Source: Bacteroidales bacterium (GTDB lineage: Bacteria; Bacteroidota; Bacteroidia; Bacteroidales; UBA3824). From it: a stretch of DNA of 16,648 bases. The stretch lies in contig JAGCNK010000185.1 of the NCBI GenBank assembly GCA_017645985.1, positions 1-16,648 of the forward strand. The letters run 5' to 3'. Numbering within the stretch: position 1 is the stretch's first letter; each line of letters starts with the position of its first letter. Positions 1 to 8,073 of the stretch are shown piece by piece. Made by a program: the position numbers and the translations under genes. The notes beneath the pieces are model-generated. The model worked only from the letters and a program-made list of their open reading frames with translations. It was not told the DNA's origin and ran no database searches.

Positions 1-1332
1 AATTTCGGAGAACTGTGTTAAACCTTCGTTTGCCCACTTACGCAAGCTATCTTCGCGTTGACGTTTTTGGTCTTCCTGTTGCGATTTGTAAAGGTTTCCA
101 CGCATCTCTAAGAGCGAGTTACCAAGCAAGTCGTTTTCGCTCAAAGGTTTGAATTCGGTATCCAAGTTGCCGCTACCAATGCTGCTCGCAAACTGAGTGG
201 TTTCTTTAAGACCGTGGGCAAATGTGTTGAGTTCCACAGCCATATCTGCCAATTCGTCGTTAGTGTTGCACTTGATTTCCTCGTCAGGAATGATACCTTT
301 ACTGAGCGCGTTGACATATCCGCTGATTTTTGAAATCGCCGTGGTAATCTTGTTGGAGAATTTTGCGATAGCGATAGCCAAAGCAGCGATTATCAAGAGC
401 GCTATAATAATAAGGAAAAGTCGTGTGGCAGATGCCGTCTGCTCTTTCTGCTCCGAAATTTTGGTGAGCATAGAGTCGATGTCGTCGAGTTTTGATTTTT
501 CTACCGAAAGGTCAAACAAGAGACCCTCCTCGCGGTTGAAACCGATTTCCTTGTCGATTTTTACCAGCGATGTGAAGAAACGCTTGAAATCGTTGACGGG
601 TTTAAGCTTTTCGGCATTGTTTTTCTGCTTGTTACGTGGCTGCGGCTGCACTACTACAGGAGCGGCAGCGGAGTCTGTCTGTGTAGAGTCACGAGCTACA
701 ACAGGCATTGGCTCAGGCTCTTGAACGCCAGCCGAACCAATATTCTGAGTGTAGATGGTGATAAAGTCGTTGTAATAAGCGGCGTCCTTGCGGTTGATAT
801 ACTGCACCTCCATCTCCTTGAGCGACGACAACACAGGTGCCGGCAAAGATTTCTGAGCCACAGCAGCTTCGTAACTGCGCTCAATTTCGCCGATGATGCC
901 GGTGCTGAACGAACCACGTTTGTAAAATTTCGAAGCCACAAGGTTCAGCAGGTCGCCATAGCTGCTCACGTTCTCTTTGAGCATATAGATGTTGTTGTTG
1001 AGGACGAGAGCCGTGGTGGTAGGCAGATTGAGCAGCTCGTCGAAATTCTTGTTAATCTGTTTTTCCTCAAGTGCAATTTTACGCAGATACTCGTTTTCCA
1101 TCGTCTTGAAAAACGTGTTGTCGGTGGTGTAATAGAGCAGGAACGACTGCTCGTATTCCTTGAGTTTGAGATACTCGAGCTTGAGCGTGAGCACTTTCTG
1201 CTCGTAGTCTTCGTAGGTCTTGTTTCGCGAGAGCAGCACTACGAATATCACCGACACGATGATAAACGGCAGAAGTGTAATCATCAGGAAGAGCCTGAAT
1301 TTCGACTTTATGGAGAGCTTAAACTTTTTCAT
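1..1332 (-). CDS. Membrane sensor protein with HAMP domain (C-terminal part outside window)
   Basis: 444 codons are present; the frame is still open at base 1, so the C-terminus is missing. Visible order: TM helix at about residues 13-35, an extracytoplasmic region of about 270 residues that looks mostly helical, a Pro/Gln/Ala/Thr-rich stretch near 205-235, a second TM helix at 305-323, then a HAMP-like segment (about 325-385) and a charged helix ending in WANEGLTQFSE. In Bacteroidetes proteins such a tail commonly leads into a GAF domain followed by a histidine kinase, SpoIIE phosphatase or similar output, but that output is not in the window. The layout implies an inner-membrane receptor that senses outside the cytoplasm. 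The start ATG (1330-1332) directly precedes a typical basic, then hydrophobic, N-terminus. The TM-sensor-TM-HAMP architecture is clear; the exact class is inferred. Confidence 0.85.
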   Translation of the reverse strand, partial: MKKFKLSIKSKFRLFLMITLLPFIIVSVIFVVLLSRNKTYEDYEQKVLTLKLEYLKLKEYEQSFLLYYTTDNTFFKTMENEYLRKIALEEKQINKNFDELLNLPTTTALVLNNNIYMLKENVSSYGDLLNLVASKFYKRGSFSTGIIGEIERSYEAAVAQKSLPAPVLSSLKEMEVQYINRKDAAYYNDFITIYTQNIGSAGVQEPEPMPVVARDSTQTDSAAAPVVVQPQPRNKQKNNAEKLKPVNDFKRFFTSLVKIDKEIGFNREEGLLFDLSVEKSKLDDIDSMLTKISEQKEQTASATRLFLIIIALLIIAALAIAIAKFSNKITTAISKISGYVNALSKGIIPDEEIKCNTNDELADMAVELNTFAHGLKETTQFASSIGSGNLDTEFKPLSENDLLGNSLLEMRGNLYKSQQEDQKRQREDSLRKWANEGLTQFSEI

Positions 1333-1366
1333 AAATATCAACTTTGTTTTTCAGTCCGCTATACGT

Positions 1367-1374
1367 AAAATATA
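1367..1374 (-). promoter_or_regulatory. Possible proximal -7 element for the HAMP sensor gene
   Basis: On the minus strand this reads TATATTTT, one base off the Bacteroidetes -7 consensus TAnnTTTG. It would give a leader of about 30 nt before the ATG at 1332. No TTTG -33 element is at the right distance, so the call is weak. A stronger pair of elements lies farther upstream at 1555-1570. Confidence 0.3.
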
Positions 1375-1441
1375 GGCTACTAAAATTATAAAATTTTACT
1401 TTAATGTCAAAATTTTTTGCAATAAAAATTTTTTTTTCTAA

Positions 1442-1476
1442 TTAATTGTTTAATAGCAAAATAAAGCGACAATTAA
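1442..1476. repeat. AT-rich inverted repeat between divergent genes
   Basis: TTAATTGT (1442-1449) is a perfect inverted copy of ACAATTAA (1469-1476), with 19 bases between. It lies in the 271-base region between the HAMP sensor gene and manA. It could be an operator half-site pair or a weak hairpin in the sensor-gene leader. The surrounding DNA is very AT-rich, so chance is a real alternative. Confidence 0.3.
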
Positions 1477-1496
1477 GATAATATTGACAATCTTTA

Positions 1497-1528
1497 TTGT
1501 GTTATTCGGGAAAAAAGGATTACTTTTG
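1497..1528 (+). promoter_or_regulatory. Probable manA promoter
   Basis: TACTTTTG at 1521-1528 matches the Bacteroidetes -7 consensus TAnnTTTG exactly, and a TTG at 1497-1499 lies 21 bases upstream, an acceptable -33 spacing. Transcription would start near 1533, leaving a leader of about 70 nt before the manA ATG at 1604. This fits choosing ATG 1604 over the upstream in-frame extension. Confidence 0.45.
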
Positions 1529-1554
1529 ACCCGTTTTTTGTTTGCTATTGTTTG

Positions 1555-1570
1555 CAAATATACAAATTTA
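1555..1570 (-). promoter_or_regulatory. Tandem -7 elements facing the HAMP sensor gene
   Basis: Reading leftwards, TAAATTTG (1563-1570) and TATATTTG (1555-1562) both match TAnnTTTG exactly and lie side by side. They would give the HAMP sensor mRNA a leader of about 215 nt and a start site that overlaps the predicted manA transcript start. No clear -33 partner is seen. Confidence 0.4.
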
Positions 1571-1603
1571 GTACCGAATATAAAAATTTTCTGCGTTAAT
1601 ATA

Positions 1604-2602
1604 ATGAGCAATATTTTATATCCGCTTAAATTTTCACCGGTCTACAAGACCAAGATCTGGGGCGGAAACAAGTTTGAGAAACTATTCAAGCGCAAGGGGA
1701 TACCCCGTCACTGCGGCGAAAGCTGGGAGGTGAGCGGCGTTGAGGGCGACCTGTCGGTTGTGTGCAACGGTTTTTTGAAGGGCAACAATCTCGACGAACT
1801 TATCGAAGTTTATATGGGCGACCTCGTTGGCGATTCGGTATACGAAACATTCGGAAACTCTTTTCCGCTGCTTGTCAAGTTTATCGACGCTTCCGACGAC
1901 CTTTCGGTTCAGGTGCATCCTGGCGACGACCTCGCATGGGAAAGGCACAACTGCCCAGGAAAAACCGAGATGTGGTATGTGATGCACGCCGAAGAGGGTT
2001 CGCAGCTTGTGGCGGGACTAAACCGCAAACTGTCGAAAGAGGAGTATGTGGAGGCTGTGGAAAACGGCGGTCTGCATGAAATGCTCAATATCTTGAAGGT
2101 GGAAAACGGCGACGTGTTTTTTGTGCCGCCGGGATGCGTTCACGCCATTGGCAAGGGCGTGCTATTGTGCGAGGTGCAGCAGGCCAGCGACATAACTTAC
2201 AGAATTTTTGACTACAACCGCTTAGACGACGACGGTAAACCGCGCGAACTGCACACCGACCTCGCTGTCGACGCTATGGATTTTGAGTGCATAAACAACA
2301 CCAAGCAGAAATACTCGTCGAAAAACAACGAGCCTGTCAATATCATCGACTGCAAATACTTCACTACCAACATATTTGAGTTTGATATGCCTGTGGAACG
2401 CGACTTCCCAGAAATCGACTCCTTTATAATATATATATGTGTGGAAGGCGGATGCCGAATTGAATACGGCGAAGGCAACGACAGTATCGACCTTGTTTGC
2501 GGCGAAACTGTGCTTGTGCCAGCAGCTATCAAAAACCTGCGCTACTACCCGCAAGGCAGAGCCAAACTTATGGAGGTCTACATCAAGATAGACAAAAACT
2601 AA
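1604..2602 (+). CDS. manA: Mannose-6-phosphate isomerase, class I (cupin)
   Basis: A 332-residue protein that interconverts mannose 6-phosphate and fructose 6-phosphate in the cytoplasm, linking mannose use and GDP-mannose supply to glycolysis. It has the short class I form typical of Bacteroidetes and Bacillus: N-terminal LYPLKFSPVYKTKIWGG, then the metal-site segments VQVHPGDD (Gln and His ligands), KTEMWY (Glu) and the later VHAIGKG (His), and DITYRIFDYNR around the substrate-binding Arg. The C-terminal part is a second cupin-like half. The reading frame is open upstream to 1484, but the extra 40 residues do not resemble the family and cover the likely promoter, so ATG 1604 is chosen. It ends 7 bases before the next gene and is probably co-transcribed with it. 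Confidence 0.93.
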   Translation: MSNILYPLKFSPVYKTKIWGGNKFEKLFKRKGIPRHCGESWEVSGVEGDLSVVCNGFLKGNNLDELIEVYMGDLVGDSVYETFGNSFPLLVKFIDASDDLSVQVHPGDDLAWERHNCPGKTEMWYVMHAEEGSQLVAGLNRKLSKEEYVEAVENGGLHEMLNILKVENGDVFFVPPGCVHAIGKGVLLCEVQQASDITYRIFDYNRLDDDGKPRELHTDLAVDAMDFECINNTKQKYSSKNNEPVNIIDCKYFTTNIFEFDMPVERDFPEIDSFIIYICVEGGCRIEYGEGNDSIDLVCGETVLVPAAIKNLRYYPQGRAKLMEVYIKIDKN

Positions 2603-2609
2603 ACGGCTG

Positions 2610-5600
2610 ATGCTTACAAGCTTTTTTATAAAATCGTACAGATATCTACACGCACACAAGGCATTCACAATTATACTGATGCTGGCGATGTGCGTTTTGG
2701 CGGCTTTGTGCGCGGCAAGGCTCGGATTCCGAGAGGATATTTCCGACTTTCTGCCCCAAAACAGCGGCTACTCCAAGGTATCCAAGTTTGTAAGCATTGC
2801 GGCAGGCAACTCTAGGATATTCATTTATGTAAATCAAAAAGACACTGCGTACAATCCCGACGCCATAGCCAGGCGGATGGACGATTTTGCTCAGTATGTC
2901 AACAACTTAGGCTCACCATTGCTGAGCAACGTGGTGGCTCACAACGACGGCAACGCCATCAACGCCACCGCCCAGTTTGTGCAAGACAACATTCCCCTGT
3001 TTGTCAACGAGGAGAAAATAAAGTTCGCAACCGACTCGTGCCTCACTCCCACACATGCCGAGAAGGCGTTGCAAACCGACAAGACCATTCTGCAGTCGCC
3101 TACTCCGGGATATGTGAAAAATGTGGTGCAAAACGACCCGCTCGGATTGTTTGTAAGCACATTGTCTGATTTGCAAAATTTCAAGCCTGCAGGTGGTTAC
3201 ACTTTGTACAACGGCTACATAATGGAGCCCGAAATGAAACGTGGCGTTATTTTTTACGATTCGCCTGCGGGAATGAGCGAAAGCGGTGTCAACGCCCAAA
3301 TTGTAACACTGCTGCAAAACGCCGCCGATGATTTTCAAGCACTTAATCCCGACACCGAGGTGAGCATCTTTGGTCCGCCGGTGATAGCGGTCTGCAACGC
3401 TTCCCAAATCAAAAAAGACTCGCTTATCACGTCGGTGTTCTCCATAATACTGATTCTGCTAATATTATGGTTTTCAATCAGAAACATACGCAATCTGCTT
3501 GTTATGGGCGCGGTTCTCGTTTTCGGGTTCGCAGCGGCGGCGGCAATGTCGTGGATTGTGTTTGGCAGCATTTCGGTAATAGCTCTCGGCATCTGCGCCG
3601 TTTTTACAGGTATCGCCGCCAACTATCCGCTGCACTTTATCACCCATTACTACCATACCAGCAATATGGAGCAGAATATCAGAGAGATAGCATCGCCTTT
3701 GATAACAGGAAACGTTACCACGGTGGCGGCTTTCTTGGCGCTGATGTTTGCCGACAGTCCCGCTTTGAGGGATTTGGGTTTCGCGGGCGGAATACTGCTG
3801 ATTGCAGCCATTCTGTTCACATTGTTTTTCTGTCCGCACTTGGTAAAGAAAGTGGAGCACAACGATGAAAACAAGAAACACTTTTTCAACCTGAATTTCA
3901 ACTTTTTGCAAAAAAAGTATGTGATAATACCTGTGCTTGTGGTCACTCCTGTGCTTGTATGGCTTGGCACCAAAACCGAGTTTGACGGCAATATGAGCGG
4001 TCTCAACTATATGACCCCGTCGCTCCGAGCCGAGGCAACCCACACTTTCGGACTTCTCAACAGCTACAGCGCAATTTCAGTTTACGTGGCAGCCACAGGC
4101 AACACCGCCGAGGAGGCTCTGCAACGTTACGAAATGGCAGCTCCCATAGCCGACAGTCTGCTCAATGCCAAAGCGATACAAAAAATATCAGGCATTGGCA
4201 ACTTTGTGCCATCAAAAAAGCTCCAGCAGCAACGCATCAACCAATGGAACTCATTTACAGCTACTTACCGAGATTCAATACTTCACTTGATAGAGCGTGA
4301 ATCGGAGGCACAAAAAATCAACAAAAACTATTTCAAAAAGGCGGAAAAGATTCTCTCCGACACTTTTGATGTAAAGGAGTACGCTTTTTTTGAACCGCTG
4401 CTGAATACTGGCGCGGGTGGATACATCACTTCTGATTCGTCGTGCACCGCTGTGGTAACTATCCTGAGGGTAAAACCAGAGTATGCCAAACTGGTGGTGG
4501 AATGTTTCAGCGGTTTGGATCCTGACATCACCGCATTCGATGAGCGCATTGTGTCGCAGACGCTTACCGAAAGTCTTTCGGACAATTTCAACTTTGTTTT
4601 GTTTTCGGCAGGATTCATTGTGTTTCTTTTCCTCACCATATCTTTCGGACGTGCGGAGCTAAGCATTATCTCGTTTATTCCTCTGACAGTCAGCTGGTTT
4701 TGGATTCTTGGAATAATGTACTTGGCAGGAATAAGTTTCAACATTGTAAACATAATACTCGCCACGTTTATTTTTGGACAGGGCGACGACTACACTGTGT
4801 TCATCACCGAGGGTCTCATCTACGAACACTCTCGTGGGCGCAAGGTGCTCGACTCGTTTAAGAGCAGCGTGGCAATATCATCGCTGATTATGTTCGTAGG
4901 CATTGGTTCTCTGGTGTTTGCGCAGCATCCTGCAATGAAAAGTCTCGGCGTGGTGGTGGTAATCGGAATGTTTTCGGTGGTGGCGGCAGCGTATATCTTC
5001 CCGCCGTTGCTCTACAACTTGCTGATCAAAGACCGCAAAGGCCGTCCGCGACAGTTTCCGTACACGTTTTCAAGTCTTTTCGGGTCGCTGGTATACTTTG
5101 TCAAGTTCGTAGTGGTGTGTATGGTGATGAGAGTTTACACTCTGTTTGTAAAAAACCGCAAAAAGATACATCAGAAGATGTTTCGATATGTGCAGATGAT
5201 TCACCGCGCTCCCAATGTTAAATTTGAGATTATCAATCCCCACGGCGAGGATTTTTCAAAACCGTGTCTGATAATTGCCAATCATCAAAGCAGTTTCGAC
5301 ATTCTCGCCATCAAGAGCCTGTCGCCAAAAATACTGTTTCTGACCAACGACGCTCAGCAGCGAAACTTCATATACGGCAACTTCCTCAAAAAGGCCAACT
5401 TCTATCCGTCATCGCTCGGCTACGATGTGCTGTCCGAAAAATTCAAACCGCTCGTTGACGAAGGCTACTCGCTGGTGGTGTTCCCTGAGGGCACACGCTC
5501 CGAGGACGGCAAGATTCACCGTTTTCATCAAGGGGCGTTCTATTTGGCTCAGAAACTGGGTCTCGACATTGTGCCTCTAGTGCTACACGGATTTGAAAAC

Positions 5601-6053
5601 GTGTTTAAAAAAGGCGACATCATAATGCATCCGGGACAGATGCAACTCGAGGTATGCCCGAGAGCCACGGCAGGAAGTCCGCTCATAGGCGAAACCAATT
5701 TAGAAACAGCCAAAAATTTCCGCCACTACATTCTCAGTAGAATACCCGAGATACGCCGCAAATACGAAACCACCGATTATTTCCTACCTCTTGTGCTCCA
5801 CAACTATCTGTACAAGGGCAGCGAGATAATGCGAAGCGTCAAAAACGACCTCAAACAGGATTTGTCGTTTATCGACAACTACCAAGGCGGCAGAAAGGAG
5901 TTCGACAACTGCGGATATGGTGCTGTGGCTCTGCTGTTTGCACTTGTCAACAGCGAGGTGGAAGTTTCAGCTTCCGACCCCGACCCCGACAAAATACTTG
6001 TGGCTCAAAACTGTGTCTCCGTTCCTCCAAACCTAAAATATTACACCAAGTGA
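2610..6053 (+). CDS. MMPL/RND-type exporter fused to PlsC-type acyltransferase
   Basis: An 1147-residue fusion. Residues 1-810 form an MMPL/RND-like transporter: TM helix at about 18-40, extracytoplasmic loop, TM bundle at about 275-410, another TM near 438-453, second extracytoplasmic loop, TM bundle at about 660-805 with GQGDDY (723-728) inside it. Residues about 865-1050 form a lysophospholipid-type acyltransferase: NHQSSFD gives the HxxxxD catalytic pair H892/D897, and FPEGTR (958-963) is the second signature block. The last ~80 residues (GYGAVALLFA then SDPDPDKI) resemble the start of a SAM-type Rossmann fold but stop after about two strands. MMPL proteins usually export lipids or hydrophobic products, so an acylate-and-export role at the inner membrane is plausible; the substrate is unknown. 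It overlaps the downstream hydrolase by 4 bases. Confidence 0.88.
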   Translation: MLTSFFIKSYRYLHAHKAFTIILMLAMCVLAALCAARLGFREDISDFLPQNSGYSKVSKFVSIAAGNSRIFIYVNQKDTAYNPDAIARRMDDFAQYVNNLGSPLLSNVVAHNDGNAINATAQFVQDNIPLFVNEEKIKFATDSCLTPTHAEKALQTDKTILQSPTPGYVKNVVQNDPLGLFVSTLSDLQNFKPAGGYTLYNGYIMEPEMKRGVIFYDSPAGMSESGVNAQIVTLLQNAADDFQALNPDTEVSIFGPPVIAVCNASQIKKDSLITSVFSIILILLILWFSIRNIRNLLVMGAVLVFGFAAAAAMSWIVFGSISVIALGICAVFTGIAANYPLHFITHYYHTSNMEQNIREIASPLITGNVTTVAAFLALMFADSPALRDLGFAGGILLIAAILFTLFFCPHLVKKVEHNDENKKHFFNLNFNFLQKKYVIIPVLVVTPVLVWLGTKTEFDGNMSGLNYMTPSLRAEATHTFGLLNSYSAISVYVAATGNTAEEALQRYEMAAPIADSLLNAKAIQKISGIGNFVPSKKLQQQRINQWNSFTATYRDSILHLIERESEAQKINKNYFKKAEKILSDTFDVKEYAFFEPLLNTGAGGYITSDSSCTAVVTILRVKPEYAKLVVECFSGLDPDITAFDERIVSQTLTESLSDNFNFVLFSAGFIVFLFLTISFGRAELSIISFIPLTVSWFWILGIMYLAGISFNIVNIILATFIFGQGDDYTVFITEGLIYEHSRGRKVLDSFKSSVAISSLIMFVGIGSLVFAQHPAMKSLGVVVVIGMFSVVAAAYIFPPLLYNLLIKDRKGRPRQFPYTFSSLFGSLVYFVKFVVVCMVMRVYTLFVKNRKKIHQKMFRYVQMIHRAPNVKFEIINPHGEDFSKPCLIIANHQSSFDILAIKSLSPKILFLTNDAQQRNFIYGNFLKKANFYPSSLGYDVLSEKFKPLVDEGYSLVVFPEGTRSEDGKIHRFHQGAFYLAQKLGLDIVPLVLHGFENVFKKGDIIMHPGQMQLEVCPRATAGSPLIGETNLETAKNFRHYILSRIPEIRRKYETTDYFLPLVLHNYLYKGSEIMRSVKNDLKQDLSFIDNYQGGRKEFDNCGYGAVALLFALVNSEVEVSASDPDPDKILVAQNCVSVPPNLKYYTK

Positions 6054-6904
6054 AAAGGACCGCTCTCATATTGTTGTGGCTGTTGACGGCAGAATTTATT
6101 ACAGCTCAAGACGTTACCAGGCTCTGGGGCGAACATCCCGACAACTACCGAAAAAAGGCTGTGCTGCTCTACTCCTACCCCGCCGCCGAAAGACAAAGCC
6201 ACAAAGCATTGATTATCTGTCCCGGAGGCAGCTACTGCTATCTTGCCAAAGAGAACGAGGGTTTTTCGCCGGCGCAATTGTTCAACACCTACGGCTACGA
6301 CTGCTACGTGCTGCTCTACCGCCGTGGAATGCGGGGCAACCGTTACCCTTCACAAATTCAAGATTTGCAAATTGCTATGCACCACATCAAGACTCATTAC
6401 GCAAAATACGACACCATAGGCGTTTGCGGTTTTTCGGCAGGGGGACACCTCAGCGGCACGTCGGCGATATATTTCAACAAGGATTTCAATAATATTTTCA
6501 ACGGAAACACGCCCACGAACTATTTCCGCCCTGATTTTTCCATTATGATATATCCTGTGATAACTATGCAGGAGGGATATGTGCACCGCAAATCGCGCCG
6601 AAACCTTCTCGGACAATACTACACCGAACAGGCAAAGGACAGCATGAGTCTCGAACTGCACGTTCACAACCAGATGCCGCCGATGTTTGTCATCAACTGC
6701 ACCGACGACCCGATTGTGGACTATCACAACTCTATTATTTTCAACGAGGCTCTCAACGCTGCAGGGGTTTACCATCACTACAAGCTCTACAACGTTGGCG
6801 GACACGGTTTCGGAGTAAAGCCAGAGCGCATAAAATCAGACGACAAGTCGGCAGCCGAATGGCACAAAGACTTCGTCAAATTCATCAGCCGGCAAAACCA
6901 GTAA
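6050..6904 (+). CDS. Secreted alpha/beta hydrolase (esterase-like)
   Basis: 284 residues with a signal peptide (positive start MKRT, hydrophobic core, likely cleavage after FITA, residue 19). Alpha/beta-hydrolase features: oxyanion-hole segment ICPGGSY (near 56-62), nucleophile elbow GFSAGGHL with Ser129, acidic residues in DDPIVD (219-224), and catalytic His252 in GGHGFG. This is the layout of the small carbohydrate/acetyl-ester esterase family seen in many Bacteroidetes. The start is GTG at 6050, which overlaps the stop of the exporter-acyltransferase gene (GTGA), suggesting translational coupling. The partner gene suggests it may remove or trim an acyl group in the periplasm; this is inference. 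A carbohydrate deacetylase or a peptidase of the same fold cannot be excluded. Confidence 0.85.
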   Translation: MKRTALILLWLLTAEFITAQDVTRLWGEHPDNYRKKAVLLYSYPAAERQSHKALIICPGGSYCYLAKENEGFSPAQLFNTYGYDCYVLLYRRGMRGNRYPSQIQDLQIAMHHIKTHYAKYDTIGVCGFSAGGHLSGTSAIYFNKDFNNIFNGNTPTNYFRPDFSIMIYPVITMQEGYVHRKSRRNLLGQYYTEQAKDSMSLELHVHNQMPPMFVINCTDDPIVDYHNSIIFNEALNAAGVYHHYKLYNVGGHGFGVKPERIKSDDKSAAEWHKDFVKFISRQNQ

Positions 6905-8047
6905 TCACGGCTTGATGCTGCAGCTGATAGCAAAATGGTCGGAAAGATATTCCTTGTGAGTTTTGAATCCCCTCGATTTCAACTGTGGCGAATGGAGGAT
7001 ATAGTCGATTCGGAACTTTAAAAATTTCAACGACATAGTAGTACCAAACCCGGTACCGCTCTCGCAGAATGCGTCGTCGAGGTCGCCCCTCACCTTGCGG
7101 TAGCAGTACGACACTGGAGGCTCGTTAAAATCGCCGCAAACCACTACTGGATAGGGCGACGCCTTGATCATAGAGTCGATAGCCGATGCCTGCATGCAGC
7201 GTTCGGAATATGCCGCGCCGATTTTTTGGTAGATATTCCTGAATCCCGAGATATTCTTGCTGTTGTTCTTATGGTCCAGACTGTCGATAAAGCTGTAATC
7301 GTCGTAACCCAAGTGAATGGATTTCAGATGGATGTTGAATATGCGGATACGTTTGCCGTAGATGTCGGCATCGGCGGTTATGCCGTTGATATTGTTGGCG
7401 CTGTCGATAATGTAACGACGGTTTTCGAGCTTGAACCGCGAAAAAATCACATAGCCCTTGTCGGTTTTGAGCCAGTGCTCGTCGGTGTTGTAGTCGCGTA
7501 TCACATATTGAGCGTCAAGCTTGTCGCGAATGATGGTCTCATTGTTGATGCTGTCGGCATAGCGTGCGTAAAACTCCTGAAAGCATACAATGTCGGGCGA
7601 CTCGTATGTGAGGAACTCAAAAATTTTCTGACGGGTGTCGTTCTTGCCCTTGATCCAGTTGTAGCGGTCGAGCAGTCGCACATTAAACGACATTATCTTA
7701 AATGACGAATCCTTGAGGTTGCCATAGTCTGTGCCGTCGAAATATGCCGACGGTTTCAGCTGCACGGTGTTGCGGATATAGCCGAATCCGAGAAGCACCA
7801 CAGCACCCATCACAAACGCAGACTTCTGTTTCATCACCGCCAGGGCAATGATATACAAGATGTCGGCAGCCAGCAGGTAGGGATACGCCATACCCACAAA
7901 CTGCGGAAACTGAAACGAGTCGGGATTGATATATACCGACGAATATGCCAAAAGAGTTACAAGCACCATCAGAGCGGTGAAATAGTTTTTTATCCGGCTT
8001 ATAACAGTTTTAACAATACTTATGCGGCTTTTGCTCTCAGTTTCCAT
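6905..8047 (-). CDS. Membrane-anchored endonuclease/exonuclease/phosphatase family protein
   Basis: 380 residues. Three N-terminal TM helices (about 22-40, 48-70 and 76-92) are followed by an EEP-fold domain with the full set of signature residues: FNVR (Asn122), FQEF (Glu158), NIHL (His240), GDFNEP (Asp306, Asn308), RIDYI (Asp348) and SDHF (Asp370/His371). The domain probably faces the periplasm. Family members cut phosphodiester or phosphomonoester bonds in nucleic acids, phosphoinositides or sphingolipid headgroups; nothing here fixes the substrate. It is the last gene of the gldH-trmB unit, 26 bases after trmB. Its stop codon directly abuts the stop of the convergent hydrolase gene. Confidence 0.88.
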   Translation of the reverse strand: METESKSRISIVKTVISRIKNYFTALMVLVTLLAYSSVYINPDSFQFPQFVGMAYPYLLAADILYIIALAVMKQKSAFVMGAVVLLGFGYIRNTVQLKPSAYFDGTDYGNLKDSSFKIMSFNVRLLDRYNWIKGKNDTRQKIFEFLTYESPDIVCFQEFYARYADSINNETIIRDKLDAQYVIRDYNTDEHWLKTDKGYVIFSRFKLENRRYIIDSANNINGITADADIYGKRIRIFNIHLKSIHLGYDDYSFIDSLDHKNNSKNISGFRNIYQKIGAAYSERCMQASAIDSMIKASPYPVVVCGDFNEPPVSYCYRKVRGDLDDAFCESGTGFGTTMSLKFLKFRIDYILHSPQLKSRGFKTHKEYLSDHFAISCSIKP

Positions 8048-8073
8048 TGCGTTGGTATATAGTAAGATAGCAA

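Noticed and set aside
197..1368. Plus-strand open frames opposite the HAMP sensor gene
   Set aside because: They are antisense to a convincing membrane sensor and show no recognisable domain or start context.
1484..1603. 40-residue N-terminal extension of manA
   Set aside because: It does not resemble the family, is rich in rare-looking hydrophobic residues, and covers the likely promoter; ATG 1604 gives the normal N-terminus.
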